Assembly: GCA_001544655.2 (NCBI GenBank)
Contig: FCOD02000001.1
Location: 466,052-530,051, forward strand
From: Caballeronia turbans
Lineage (GTDB): Bacteria; Pseudomonadota; Gammaproteobacteria; Burkholderiales; Burkholderiaceae
Length of the DNA: 64,000 bases
Direction of reading: 5' to 3'
The position numbers and the translations under genes were made by a program. Below, in pieces: positions 25,981 through 34,243 of this stretch. Each line of letters begins with the position of its first letter. The stretch's first letter is position 1. The notes beneath the pieces were generated by a model that saw nothing but the letters and a program-made list of their open reading frames with translations, ran no database searches and was not told the origin of the DNA.

Positions 25981-26471
25981 TAGCCGGACGCGCCCAGTCC
26001 CGGAAGATCGACGTAGCCGCTGTCGGCGAAGCGCGCGCCGCCGAACGCGCCGCCCGCGAGCTTGCCGCGCACCGCATACGAAACCTTGCTGACCGTGTCG
26101 CCGTTCGCGAAGCCGAACGCCTGGCGCGCGACCGAAAACGCCGAAACGGTCACCGGCACAGACACGATCGTCTCGCCGAAACGCGGCACCGTTCCGCGCT
26201 GATCGCTCACGCCGCTCGCGAACGCGCGGCCGTTGAGGTCGAGATCGAGCGCGACGCCGTCGAAGTCGATCGGCGCATCGTTCGGGTTCTGCACGCGCAG
26301 CTTCACGGCGAAGCGCATTTCGAGTCCCTGGCCTTCGAGCGGCTCGATGCCCGCGACGGAGACGCGCATCGCGTCGCGGTTGAAAAAGCCCGCGCAGCCG
26401 TCGAGCGCGAGCATCGCGATCAACGCAACGAAGAAGAGAAAGAAGCGATTGCGCGTGTATTTCGATTGCAT
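25977..26471 (-). CDS. LEA type 2 (WHy domain) lipoprotein
   Basis: This 164-residue protein has a lipoprotein signal with lipobox LDGC near residue 26. The mature part fits the LEA14/WHy fold, with GIEPLEGQGLEMRFAVKLRVQNPN and DFDGVALDLDLNGRAFASGVSD. Related bacterial proteins are periplasmic or outer-membrane lipoproteins linked to desiccation and stress, without a defined biochemical role. It is followed upstream, 27 bases away, by the DUF457 gene on the same strand, so the two may be co-transcribed. The 3' end overlaps the cupin gene by 4 bases. Confidence 0.85.
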   Translation of the reverse strand: MQSKYTRNRFFLFFVALIAMLALDGCAGFFNRDAMRVSVAGIEPLEGQGLEMRFAVKLRVQNPNDAPIDFDGVALDLDLNGRAFASGVSDQRGTVPRFGETIVSVPVTVSAFSVARQAFGFANGDTVSKVSYAVRGKLAGGAFGGARFADSGYVDLPGLGASGY

Positions 26472-26498
26472 GGGAATGTGACTCCTCGCGATGTCGTG

Positions 26499-27038
26499 TC
26501 AGGTATGCAGCGCATTCAGCAGCATGCGGCCATAGTCCAACAGCATGCGCCCATAGACATGATCAAACCAGACATCGTCGACGACAAAAAGCGCCGCAGC
26601 CCACGCACCCGCCACGATGATCAGATCGCAATGCCCGCTCGTCCACAGATTGAGCGAATGGCGCGCGACGATCCACGGCACGCCGAGTGGATTCGGCCAG
26701 TCCGCGAAGAGGTGCATGAGGCCGCCGCACGCGAAGCCGAACGCGATGGGCGCGGCCGGATGCCGCCCGAGAAAGTGATAGGACAGCACGAGAAGCGCGG
26801 CCCAGCCGACGCCCCAGTGCGTGAGCGTGCGATGCGTGATCCAGAGTTTGCGCGCGCGCGTCCACCATGCGACTTCGAGCCAGTCGGGCGCAGTGGCGCC
26901 GACGACACCGGCCAGCAGCGCAAGCACGCCCGACACCATATGCGCGCCCGCTGCCGCTCTTGCCGGATGCAGCACGACCGCCGCCGCGATGATGCCCGCC
27001 GCCCATCCGGTCGCGTGATGCGCCTTGCTCGATGCCAT
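26499..27038 (-). CDS. DUF457 (YdjM-like) inner-membrane metal-dependent hydrolase family protein
   Basis: This 179-residue protein has about four membrane helices and the conserved His/Asp pattern of the YdjM family: SSKAHHATGWAAG near the N-terminus, APDWLE, THRTLTHW and GGLMHLFADWPNP. These are the predicted metal ligands. In E. coli, YdjM is LexA-regulated; no SOS box is evident here. I chose ATG 27038 because conservation begins there. The C-terminus contains two copies of YGRMLL, the product of a 21-base tandem duplication (26520-26558). The function is unproven. Confidence 0.82.
   Translation of the reverse strand: MASSKAHHATGWAAGIIAAAVVLHPARAAAGAHMVSGVLALLAGVVGATAPDWLEVAWWTRARKLWITHRTLTHWGVGWAALLVLSYHFLGRHPAAPIAFGFACGGLMHLFADWPNPLGVPWIVARHSLNLWTSGHCDLIIVAGAWAAALFVVDDVWFDHVYGRMLLDYGRMLLNALHT
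26520..26558. repeat. 21-base tandem duplication in the 3' end of the DUF457 gene
   Basis: CAGCATGCGGCCATAGTC (26520-26537) is repeated at 26541-26558 with two differences (16 of 18 identical). It encodes repeated YGRMLL(D/N) at the C-terminus. It looks like a recent in-frame duplication. Confidence 0.75.
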
Positions 27039-27298
27039 GAAAAAAGCCTGCCTTTGTCGCCCGTACCGAAAGAGCGCGCATGTTCGCACGGCGGGCGCAT
27101 CCGGAGCCGGGCTGAAACATAAACTTACGGAATTGCGCGCGTCGAAACACGGTTGTGATCACATCGGCGGCGAGGCGGCGCCGGGTTGACTAAAATGATT
27201 GCTAGATTGCTGCGCAATCACGCTGCGGACGGTGCCCCAGGCGTCCCACGCCCGCCTGCGCATCAGGCATTGAACGTATCTATTCCAATCCGGCCGTC

Positions 27299-27805
27299 AT
27301 GCAACACCTGAAATACCTGAGCGCCTACCCGAACACGCTACAGGACAAGGTGCGCCGACTGATCGCCCAGCAACAACTGGGCGCTTATCTCGATGCGCGC
27401 TATCCGAACAAGCACGCGGTGCAGTCCGATCGCGCGCTGTATGAGTATTGCTCGGGCCTGAAGCAGGAATTTCTGCGCGTCGCGCCCGCGATCGACAAGG
27501 TCTTCTACGACAGCAAGCTCGACGTGCTCCGTCACGCGCTCGGCCTGCACACCGCGATCTCGCGTGTGCAGGGCACGAAGCTCAAGGCGAAAAAGGAAAT
27601 CCGCATCGCATCGCTCTTCAGGGACACCGCGCCCGAGTTTCTTCGGATGATCGTCGTGCATGAACTCGCGCATCTGAAGGAAAGCGATCACAACAAGGCC
27701 TTCTACCGGCTGTGCGAGCTGATGCAGCCGGGCTACCATCAGATTGAATTCGACTTGCGGCTCTATCTCACCCATCGCGACCTCGCGCGCGCCAGAGTGG
27801 CGTGA
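27299..27805 (+). CDS. YgjP-like (DUF45) zinc metallopeptidase
   Basis: This 168-residue protein carries the zinc motif HELAH (His121, Glu122, His125) followed by KESDHNKAFY, with a third ligand expected at His131, the pattern of the YgjP/WLM superfamily. The N-terminal two thirds is helical with many basic residues. Proteins of this group are predicted metalloproteases acting in the cytoplasm, some linked to repair or modification systems. The upstream 260 bases hold short repeats (GATTGC three times, one inverted, 27197-27219). ATG 27299 gives the full domain. The gene converges on the phosphopantetheinyl transferase gene. Confidence 0.85.
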   Translation: MQHLKYLSAYPNTLQDKVRRLIAQQQLGAYLDARYPNKHAVQSDRALYEYCSGLKQEFLRVAPAIDKVFYDSKLDVLRHALGLHTAISRVQGTKLKAKKEIRIASLFRDTAPEFLRMIVVHELAHLKESDHNKAFYRLCELMQPGYHQIEFDLRLYLTHRDLARARVA

Positions 27806-27821
27806 GCATCGCTGCATCGCA

Positions 27822-28523
27822 TCAATATGACCAGGCGAGCGCGGCGGCGTACCCGGCAGGCGCATGCAGCGCAACCGCTTCGAACACGCCCGCATCGCGC
27901 GTGAGCGCATAGCGAACGCCATCGCGCGGCAGCACCGGGAAACGGTCCATCGCGATCGCCCCGCCGCCGATGCCGTCGCCGTGCGCCTTCAGCACCGCCT
28001 CCTTGGCCGTCCAGCAGTCGAAGAAGGCAGCGCTTCGGGCGGACTCGTCGGGCAGTGCGTCGATTTCGCGGCGATCCGAATCCGCCAGCACGGCGGGCGC
28101 CAGCTCGCGCCATTGAAACGTCGCGCGGGCTTCTTCGATGTCGGTGCCCACCCGCCTTGCCCGCGATACCGCGATCAGGCCATACGCGCCCGAGTGCGAC
28201 ACGTTGAAATCCGGTGCGTCCGGTTGCGCGAGAAACGGGCGGCCCCGGTCGTCGGCGTCGAACACGAGGCCTGCGGCATCCCCGCCCGTTGCGGCGGCGA
28301 GTACATGCCGCAACGCGCAGCGCACCGCGCCGAAACGCGCGGCATCCGCATGACGCAAAAAGCGCGCGGCGCGAGCGCGCTCGCTCGCGTTCATCACGGC
28401 GTAGGGCGCGCCGTCGATCGGCACCGAGAAGTCGATCTGAACCCGCCACACGTGCACGTCCGCGGGCGTGTCGGCGGGAAGCGGCACCGGCGCAATGCCG
28501 AAGGGAATCGTCGCTTCGGTCAT
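27822..28523 (-). CDS. 4'-phosphopantetheinyl transferase, Sfp type
   Basis: This 233-residue protein has all Sfp signatures: GRPFL (94-98), FNVSHSG (106-112), VGTDIEE with metal ligands Asp128 and Glu130, and FFDCWTAKEAVLKAHG with Lys174, Glu175 and Lys179. It transfers phosphopantetheine from CoA to carrier domains of polyketide, peptide or fatty acid synthases. The start ATG overlaps the tautomerase stop as ATGA, so it is translationally coupled to the nitrile hydratase operon. No carrier-protein gene is in the window. Its place in this operon is unusual. Confidence 0.92.
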   Translation of the reverse strand: MTEATIPFGIAPVPLPADTPADVHVWRVQIDFSVPIDGAPYAVMNASERARAARFLRHADAARFGAVRCALRHVLAAATGGDAAGLVFDADDRGRPFLAQPDAPDFNVSHSGAYGLIAVSRARRVGTDIEEARATFQWRELAPAVLADSDRREIDALPDESARSAAFFDCWTAKEAVLKAHGDGIGGGAIAMDRFPVLPRDGVRYALTRDAGVFEAVALHAPAGYAAALAWSY

Positions 28524-28906
28524 TTCGGTGCGTACTGCGCCTCGCCGTTGCCGAAGGACCAGTTCTCCTTCTTCACCTCGACGAGACTGATGAATACGTC
28601 CTCGCGCCGAAGTTTCAGGCGTTCGTGCAGGCCATCGGCGACGGCCTTGTAAAACGCGCTTTTCTTCACGACATCGCGCCCTTCGTTGAGCGTGACCTGA
28701 ATCACGACGCAATCATCGGTGCGGCTGATGCCGAGATACGTGCGATCGACGATGAAATCCCCCGCACCATGCTCGGCGACGATCTGAAAGCGATCGTTCT
28801 CGGGCACGTCGAGCGTCGTGCGCATCGCGTCGTACACCACGTCGCCGATGGCGGTGCGATACGCGCTGTCCTTGCCTTTTTGCAGATCGATGCGAACGAG
28901 CGGCAT
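28520..28906 (-). CDS. Tautomerase family protein
   Basis: This 128-residue protein starts MPLVRIDLQKGK, which leaves the catalytic Pro1 of the tautomerase superfamily after Met removal. It is longer than the 62-residue 4-oxalocrotonate tautomerases and fits the fused, about 125-residue class (GDVVYDAMRTTLDVPENDRFQIV, RTDDCVVIQVTLNEGR). ATG 28906 is preceded by AGGAGA. It lies 23 bases after the nitrile hydratase activator gene and overlaps the phosphopantetheinyl transferase start, so it is part of that operon. The substrate is unknown. Confidence 0.88.
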   Translation of the reverse strand: MPLVRIDLQKGKDSAYRTAIGDVVYDAMRTTLDVPENDRFQIVAEHGAGDFIVDRTYLGISRTDDCVVIQVTLNEGRDVVKKSAFYKAVADGLHERLKLRREDVFISLVEVKKENWSFGNGEAQYAPK

Positions 28907-28929
28907 GAGTTTCTCCTCGTGGATGGGTT

Positions 28930-29727
28930 TCAGCGAAAGTACGGATGCAGCAGCAATTGCGGCAGGCCCGCGCGATCGACGTACACGACGGCGTTTTGCG
29001 CGAACTCGGTCATCAGCGCATCGGCGGTCTCGTGCGTCGCGCCGAGCACGAAGAGGCTCGATTCGGCCACCCACTCGTTCGTCGGATCGATGCCTTCGCC
29101 CGGCAGCGCGCGCAACCTCGACTGCCCGACGCGCTCGATCAGCCTGCGCTGGCGCGCCGCGTTTTCTTCGGGCGCGAGCACCTGGCCGAACGGATTGGAC
29201 GCCGTGACGAACACCGCGCTCGCGACATCATGTTTCGCCAGCAACGACGCCGCCCCTGCATTCGCGACACCGACTTTCATGTCGATGCCCGGCTGCACTG
29301 CGATGCGATAGATCGCCGCGCGATACGCGTCGAGCGTCGCGGGCGGCAGTCCCTGCGTGCGCTTCAGAACGATCGGCTGGCCGTGCGGCGTCGCGCGCGC
29401 GGCCTCGTCCCATTCGACACGCCGGCGTGCGAGCGTCTCCTCGCTCACGCAGCCCTTCTCGGCCGTGAGGCGTTCGAGCGCGCTCAGCCAGTGCGTGTAG
29501 TAGGTATCGCCGTGGTCGGGATCGCCCGCCGCCTGCGCGTCCCTGATCGCGACACTCAACGCGTGCGCCCACTCCTTCCACGTGAACACGCCGCGCTCGT
29601 ACAGCGCGAGCGTCATCGCGAAGGCCTGCGCTTCCCACGGTGCGCGAAACACCGGGCCGTTGTCATCGAAAGGCAATTCGGGCAAAACGGCGCGCAACGC
29701 CTGCAGCTTGGGTTCGTTCGAGGTCAT
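28930..29727 (-). CDS. Nitrile hydratase activator fused to a DUF3293-like domain
   Basis: This 265-residue protein has two parts. Residues 1-120 match nitrile hydratase accessory proteins, which resemble the beta-subunit N-terminus and deliver metal: PVFRAPWEAQAFAMTLALYE, FTWKEWAHAL, YYTHWLSALERL. Residues from about 140 fit DUF3293: VFVTASNPFGQ, then ENAARQRRL, and EWVAESSLFVLG. The two are in one uninterrupted frame. Cobalt-type activators are usually only about 100-150 residues. The gene begins one base after the beta-subunit stop. The metal-chaperone role for the first part follows the family; a role for the second part is unknown. Confidence 0.8.
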   Translation of the reverse strand: MTSNEPKLQALRAVLPELPFDDNGPVFRAPWEAQAFAMTLALYERGVFTWKEWAHALSVAIRDAQAAGDPDHGDTYYTHWLSALERLTAEKGCVSEETLARRRVEWDEAARATPHGQPIVLKRTQGLPPATLDAYRAAIYRIAVQPGIDMKVGVANAGAASLLAKHDVASAVFVTASNPFGQVLAPEENAARQRRLIERVGQSRLRALPGEGIDPTNEWVAESSLFVLGATHETADALMTEFAQNAVVYVDRAGLPQLLLHPYFR

Positions 29728-29728
29728 G

Positions 29729-30403
29729 TCACGCGCGCGCGGCATCGAGATAAGGTTCCCAGCAATCGACACACACCGAGGACGCAGTCGTGTCCGGTCC
29801 CCACAATGCTTTCGCATCGAAACGCACGGTATAGAGCCACTGCGGATGCTCGCCGTGGCCGAGCGCGTTTTCATCGGGAAAGACGTGCGTGCCGCGCACC
29901 GCGACGATGCGCCCGGGCTTGCCCCGGCAATAGCGCGGCAGACGCGTGTGCGTCGGCGGATTCATCAGCTTCGTGCGAACTTCATCGCCGACGGCAAAGC
30001 GCGCGGGCGATGTCGCCGGCCGCTCGACCGGCGCGCCGCGCAACAGCGCCGCGCTCACGTCCGCGGCCTTCAGCACGCGCACGTTCGGCTTCGCGGCACA
30101 GTGCGAACGGCCGCTCGCGATTTCGTCCGCGCTCGCGAGTCCTTTTGCCATCAGCAGCTTCTTCAAGCCCTCGAACCAGATTTCGTAATAGCTGCTGCCG
30201 AGATATTGCGCGGGCGGAAGGCTTTCGCGCGCGGCCCGCGACGTGTCGATGTTCCATTGGCCCGTTGCGCCCATCGCGAGCGTGACGGCCAGAACCCGCC
30301 GCTCCCACTCCGCATGAAAAGGCGATGCGCCCGGCGCGTCGCAGGCATCGATTTCAACAGGACCGAACGCCTGCATGCCGCCCATATCGTGCGCCGCGTT
30401 CAT
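29729..30403 (-). CDS. nthB: Nitrile hydratase beta subunit
   Basis: This 224-residue protein begins [16 protein letters not shown], the classic beta-subunit start, and ends with the SH3-like C-terminal domain: [23 protein letters not shown], then [17 protein letters not shown], and [13 protein letters not shown]. With the alpha subunit it forms the enzyme that hydrates nitriles to amides. Its ATG overlaps the alpha-subunit stop (ATGA), and the activator follows after one base. The order alpha, beta, activator is the usual one for cobalt-type enzymes. Confidence 0.95.
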   Translation of the reverse strand: MNAAHDMGGMQAFGPVEIDACDAPGASPFHAEWERRVLAVTLAMGATGQWNIDTSRAARESLPPAQYLGSSYYEIWFEGLKKLLMAKGLASADEIASGRSHCAAKPNVRVLKAADVSAALLRGAPVERPATSPARFAVGDEVRTKLMNPPTHTRLPRYCRGKPGRIVAVRGTHVFPDENALGHGEHPQWLYTVRFDAKALWGPDTTASSVCVDCWEPYLDAARA

Positions 30404-31047
30404 GCCGATGCTCCCGTTGCCCGCGATGGCGCAAGCGCGAGGCCCGTGCCGATCATCGAATCGCGCGTGACGAGATCGGCGAGCGCGTCTTCGTCGAGAT
30501 CATCCGTGCCGGCGGGTTGCATCGGCACGACGAGATAGCGCACTTCGGCGGTCGAATCCCACACGCGCAACTCGACATGTTCAGGCAATTCGACGCCGAA
30601 ATCCTTCAGCACGCCGCGCGGATCGATCACCGCGCGCGAGCGATATGGCGCCGACTTGTACCAGACAGGCGGCAGCCCGAGCACGGACCACGGATAGCAC
30701 GAGCACAGCGTGCAAACCACCATGTTATGTACGTTCTCCGTGTTCTCGAGCGCGACCATGTGCTCGCCTTGCCGCCCGGTGTAGCCAAGCGACGCGATGG
30801 CGGCGGTGGCGTCGTCGAGCAGCCACGTGCGAAACGCCGGATCGCGCCACGCCTTCGCAACGACGCGCGCGCCGTTGCGCGGGCCGACCTTGTGCTCGTA
30901 AGTCTCGACGAAGACGTCGAGCGCCTGCGGATCGACATAGCCCTTCTCGACCAGCAGCGATTCGAGCGCGCGCACGCGCAAGTCCATCTCCGGCAACGCG
31001 CTGCCGTGGGGTTCGTGTTCGTGATGATGAGGATGATCGTGGCTCAT
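30400..31047 (-). CDS. nthA: Nitrile hydratase alpha subunit, cobalt type
   Basis: This 215-residue catalytic subunit has the metal-binding loop [10 protein letters not shown] with Cys112, Cys115, Ser116 and Cys117. The Thr after the first Cys and the Tyr after the last mark the cobalt-type; iron-type enzymes have CSLCSCT. The N-terminus is His-rich (seven His within residues 3-14), which could bind metal. I start it at ATG 31047; ten codons upstream are open but not family-like. It is the first gene of a five-gene minus-strand operon. No amidase or aldoxime dehydratase gene is in the window. Confidence 0.95.
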   Translation of the reverse strand: MSHDHPHHHEHEPHGSALPEMDLRVRALESLLVEKGYVDPQALDVFVETYEHKVGPRNGARVVAKAWRDPAFRTWLLDDATAAIASLGYTGRQGEHMVALENTENVHNMVVCTLCSCYPWSVLGLPPVWYKSAPYRSRAVIDPRGVLKDFGVELPEHVELRVWDSTAEVRYLVVPMQPAGTDDLDEDALADLVTRDSMIGTGLALAPSRATGASA

Positions 31048-31158
31048 GCGCGGTCTCGCGAGTGGCACAGACGTCACACGTTACCGGAGTGCGCGCGCGC
31101 GTGCAAACGCCGGCACGCCGCCTATACTTTGATCAGCGTCTCATGCGAGGAGGATGCC

Positions 31159-31353
31159 ATGACACGCAAGTACATCGATTGCCGCGAATGCCCGAGCGAT
31201 GTGAAGTGCAGCATCGCTCTTTCCGCCGACTCCGAGGAGGAACTGATGGAAGCGGCCGTGCAGCACGCGGTCGCCGTGCATCAGCACACCGACTCGCCCG
31301 AGCTGCGTTCGCAGTTGAAGACCTTCTTCCACGAGGGCACGCCGCCTGCCTGA
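31159..31353 (+). CDS. DUF1059 small protein
   Basis: This 64-residue protein has YIDCRECPSDVKCS, then EEELMEAAVQHAVAVHQHT. This is the Cys-containing N-terminal motif plus the EEE...HAxxxH helix of DUF1059. ATG 31159 follows AGGAGGA. The gene is divergent from the nitrile hydratase operon, 111 bases away. The function is unknown; the Cys and His residues suggest metal binding. Confidence 0.82.
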   Translation: MTRKYIDCRECPSDVKCSIALSADSEEELMEAAVQHAVAVHQHTDSPELRSQLKTFFHEGTPPA

Positions 31354-31370
31354 TCGCGGTCGTCGGGTTT

Positions 31371-32264
31371 TCAGCCGAGTTCGAAAGTCGTCACGCCGAA
31401 AACATTCGCAAGCGGCACGCTCGGGGCCGCGCGCGTGTACATGCGCGCCGTTTCGAAGACGCTCTTCATGTCGTGCTCGACGGCGAGCGCAACCGCCGCA
31501 GGATTGCTCTCGGGCACGTCGAGAAACACGGTTTCGCCCGGCAGCGCGGACACGAGTGCGCGATAGAGCGCGCGCGCAGTCGTGAGATCGTCGGCGAAGA
31601 GCGGACCGATCTTGTGCCCCGCGCCGCAACGCCGTATCACGGCGAGCCCGCATATCGCGTCGCCATCGAGCGCGACGAGAGCGCGTGCGTCTTTTTTCGG
31701 CTGGGACAGCCACGCGCGCAGGAACGCCGCACGCTCGCACGCAAACATGCGCGTGTCGTAGTCGAGCAGGCTATCGAAAGGCACGGCGGGCGCGTCGACG
31801 ATCGTCACGCCATCGACCGGCTCTTCATGCGCCGGCGCGACGCCCTCGTAGCGCACGTTGCGATACGCGAGCACGAAGCCTGATTTGCGATAGTTCGGCT
31901 GCTGCGCGAGCACGCCATCGAGCCCGATGTTGCGCGCGCCGAGATAGCGCATGCCTTCGTTCCACAAGCGCATGCCGAAGCCCTTGCCGCGCCATTGCGG
32001 ACACACGATATACAGGCCGATGAAACCGAAGGCATCGCCGTATGCGACCGCGGAGATGCAGCCGACCGGCACGCCGTCCCATGTGCCCACGAAGAAGCCC
32101 TGCGGGTCGGCGGCGAAGAAAGCGCGGGCGTCGTCGAGGCCCGGATTCCATCCTTCGGTCGCGGCCCAGTCGAGTGCGATGGCGGCATGGCGCGCTGTCA
32201 TGCGGCGTATGGCGAAGCGAGGATCGTCAGGCGTGGCGTGAGACGGACAGGGAACGGACGACAT
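31371..32264 (-). CDS. GNAT-family N-acetyltransferase with C-terminal acetyltransferase_18-like domain
   Basis: This 297-residue protein has a first GNAT domain (about residues 15-145), with FIGLYIVCPQWRGKGFGMRLW forming the beta4-acetyl-CoA loop, and a second GNAT-like domain (about 160-295), with RALVALDGDAICGLAVIRRCGAGHKIGPLFAD. This two-domain form is seen in YitH/HolE-like acetyltransferases. I prefer ATG 32264, with GAGAAG upstream; an in-frame ATG 30 bases earlier has a poorer site. The substrate is unknown. Confidence 0.85.
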   Translation of the reverse strand: MSSVPCPSHATPDDPRFAIRRMTARHAAIALDWAATEGWNPGLDDARAFFAADPQGFFVGTWDGVPVGCISAVAYGDAFGFIGLYIVCPQWRGKGFGMRLWNEGMRYLGARNIGLDGVLAQQPNYRKSGFVLAYRNVRYEGVAPAHEEPVDGVTIVDAPAVPFDSLLDYDTRMFACERAAFLRAWLSQPKKDARALVALDGDAICGLAVIRRCGAGHKIGPLFADDLTTARALYRALVSALPGETVFLDVPESNPAAVALAVEHDMKSVFETARMYTRAAPSVPLANVFGVTTFELG

Positions 32265-32402
32265 ATGGCACGTCTTCTCGAAATGCAGGTGCATTCAGTG
32301 TCGCGCGTTTCTGATGCAGGGGAAAGATGCAGCGAGGGATGGATACAACGTGGGATGGACAGAACGGCGGGGGAACATCGAGGCGAACGTGTTTCGCCCC
32401 GA

Positions 32403-32642
32403 TCAGGTACACCCTTGACGCCGTTCGCTACGGCTGAAACTCTGGCGCGAACGCCAGTCTTCCGAGCGCAAGACGTGCTCGCCGTCCTCGCGCGCTGCTT
32501 CCTCGGAATCGAAGCCTTCGTCGCTATACGCAACGACCTTCATTCCGCCTCCCGCCGCCCGTTCGACGGTGATGCCCCAATGCCACCCGCCTTCCTGTTG
32601 GAAGATATGCAGAGTCGGTTTCGACGATGTGGTCAGTTCCAT
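32403..32642 (-). CDS. Small conserved-looking hypothetical protein
   Basis: This is a 79-residue protein of unrecognised family. It starts at ATG 32642, preceded by AAGGAG at good spacing. The sequence has HIFQQEGGWHWGITVERA and then a run of acidic residues (DEGFDSEEAAREDGE), and ends in a basic tail. Similar short proteins with a WHWG core occur in Burkholderiaceae, as far as I recall, without known function. The open frame upstream of 32642 is not convincing. No operon partner. Confidence 0.6.
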   Translation of the reverse strand: MELTTSSKPTLHIFQQEGGWHWGITVERAAGGGMKVVAYSDEGFDSEEAAREDGEHVLRSEDWRSRQSFSRSERRQGCT

Positions 32643-32922
32643 ATGTGCGGCTCCTTCAGGCGGAGATCCGTAATGCTTACCGGTCCTGCCCGATGAACGC
32701 TCTGTGTTTTCCGGCGTTTGATTGTTCGTGTCGATGTCTCGATGAAAGCGGAGACTCATGCCCCCGCCAGGAACAGCATACGCAATGCGATGCTGCGTTG
32801 CAACACGAGCTTTCCCTAAGCGTGGCCGGAATCGCACATGCTTTAGAGGCAGTAACGGGATTTAGCGCGGAAGTGCCGATCGTTGCGTGCAGTACTCATC
32901 GAGGAGGCGGCGTATGCGGCAT

Positions 32923-33429
32923 TCACTCGCCGTCCCAGTAACCGAGCGAATCGCTGGCGCGAAAAACCGCGCGCAGGCCTTTCACGCCGGGTTCATCCGC
33001 GACCAGCACGGCCTGGCGGCCCGTGTCCGGATATTCGACCACTTCGGGCGATTGCATCGTGCTGATCGCAAGGTAGCGCAACGCCTGCGCGCCCGTGTTG
33101 ACGATCTGATGCGCCGTTTCGGAATCGCCCGGCGGACAGGCGATGACATCGCCCGCGCGAATCGCATGCGTCTCTTGGCCGACACGCACTTCGCCCTCGC
33201 CTTCGATGACGAAAAACATCTCCTCGTTCACGCGATGATGATGCAACGGAAACGCACGCTTGCCCGGTTCGAGCACGATGAGGCTATAGCCGAGCTTCCT
33301 CGCGCCGAGCATGCCGCCGATACGCGCGATGCGCGGCGCATAGCGTTCGGCGGCGGCGCCGGTCGGCGCGAACTCGGGCGGCAGCGGTTGAGGATCGAGC
33401 GTATCGAGATTGACGATGGGCGGTTTCAT
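32923..33429 (-). CDS. Cupin domain protein, third gene of the M14 peptidase operon
   Basis: This 168-residue cupin has motif 1 FPLHHHRVNEEMFFVIEGEGE, with the HH...H/E metal ligands, and motif 2 AGDVIACPPGDSETAHQIVN. The start ATG 33429 lies 19 bases after the alpha/beta hydrolase stop, so it is probably co-transcribed. The C-terminal ASDSLGYWDGE suggests the sugar or small-molecule-binding type. No specific activity can be assigned. Confidence 0.85.
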   Translation of the reverse strand: MKPPIVNLDTLDPQPLPPEFAPTGAAAERYAPRIARIGGMLGARKLGYSLIVLEPGKRAFPLHHHRVNEEMFFVIEGEGEVRVGQETHAIRAGDVIACPPGDSETAHQIVNTGAQALRYLAISTMQSPEVVEYPDTGRQAVLVADEPGVKGLRAVFRASDSLGYWDGE

Positions 33430-33448
33430 GGGGTCTTGATTGTCGAAA

Positions 33449-34243
33449 TCATGCGCTTGCCGCGCGAATGTCACGCGTGCGTTCATGCTCGCCGAGCCAT
33501 ACGGCGATCGCGTTGCACGTCCAGTCGGCATCGTCGTGCGGCAGGTCGTGGCCGGCCCACGGATGCACCCGGTGCGGCGCGCGCCATTGTTTCGCGATGC
33601 GCGCAGAGCATACCGGATCGACGAGCCGGTCAGCCGCCGACGACAGCAGCAGCACCGGACATCGCGGCCGTTCGTCACCCGCGCGAAATCGCGCAGCCGC
33701 CGCAAGTTGACGCAGCGCGCCGGCCGCGCTCGCGCCATGCGTGCGCCGCAGCCATGCCCAGCGCGCGATATCCGCGTCGCGCATGTCGTTGCGATTGCAT
33801 GTGAGCACGAGAATCATCGCCTCGCATCGTTCGGGCTGCGTCCATGTGATCGCGATGCGGGCGAGCATCGGCCATGCGGCGGGACGCAGGCGTTCGGGCA
33901 GGCGCGCGAACGGGCGCATGCTGGTGTTGATGAGCACGAGCCGCTCGATCTCGTCCGCATGTCGTTCGGCCCACGCGGTCGCGACCATCCCGCCGAGCGA
34001 CATCGCGAGCACGCGGCACGGCAGGCGCACCTTCAGCGCCACGGCGCGCTCGCGCACGAAGTCCATCATCGCGACGACGGAAACCGGCGCCGTATGTGCA
34101 TGTTCGGCGCCATTGCCCGGCAAATCGACACACACGACACGCTCGCCCGCGCCGACGACCCCATGTGCGACGAGCGCTTCATCGAACGCGCCCCAGTGAC
34201 GCGCTTCGCGCGTGAGACCGCGCAGGAGCACCCAATCGCTCAT
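33449..34243 (-). CDS. Alpha/beta hydrolase
   Basis: This 264-residue protein has the fold from residue 1: MSDWVLLRGLTREARHWG, then VVCVDLPGNG (oxyanion area). The nucleophile elbow LAMSLGGM has Ser82; the usual first Gly of GxSxG is Ala. The Asp is in SSAADRLVDP and the His in HPWAGHDLPHDD. The substrate is unknown. The ATG overlaps the M14 peptidase stop (ATGA), so translation is coupled, and the cupin gene follows after 19 bases. Confidence 0.88.
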   Translation of the reverse strand: MSDWVLLRGLTREARHWGAFDEALVAHGVVGAGERVVCVDLPGNGAEHAHTAPVSVVAMMDFVRERAVALKVRLPCRVLAMSLGGMVATAWAERHADEIERLVLINTSMRPFARLPERLRPAAWPMLARIAITWTQPERCEAMILVLTCNRNDMRDADIARWAWLRRTHGASAAGALRQLAAAARFRAGDERPRCPVLLLSSAADRLVDPVCSARIAKQWRAPHRVHPWAGHDLPHDDADWTCNAIAVWLGEHERTRDIRAASA

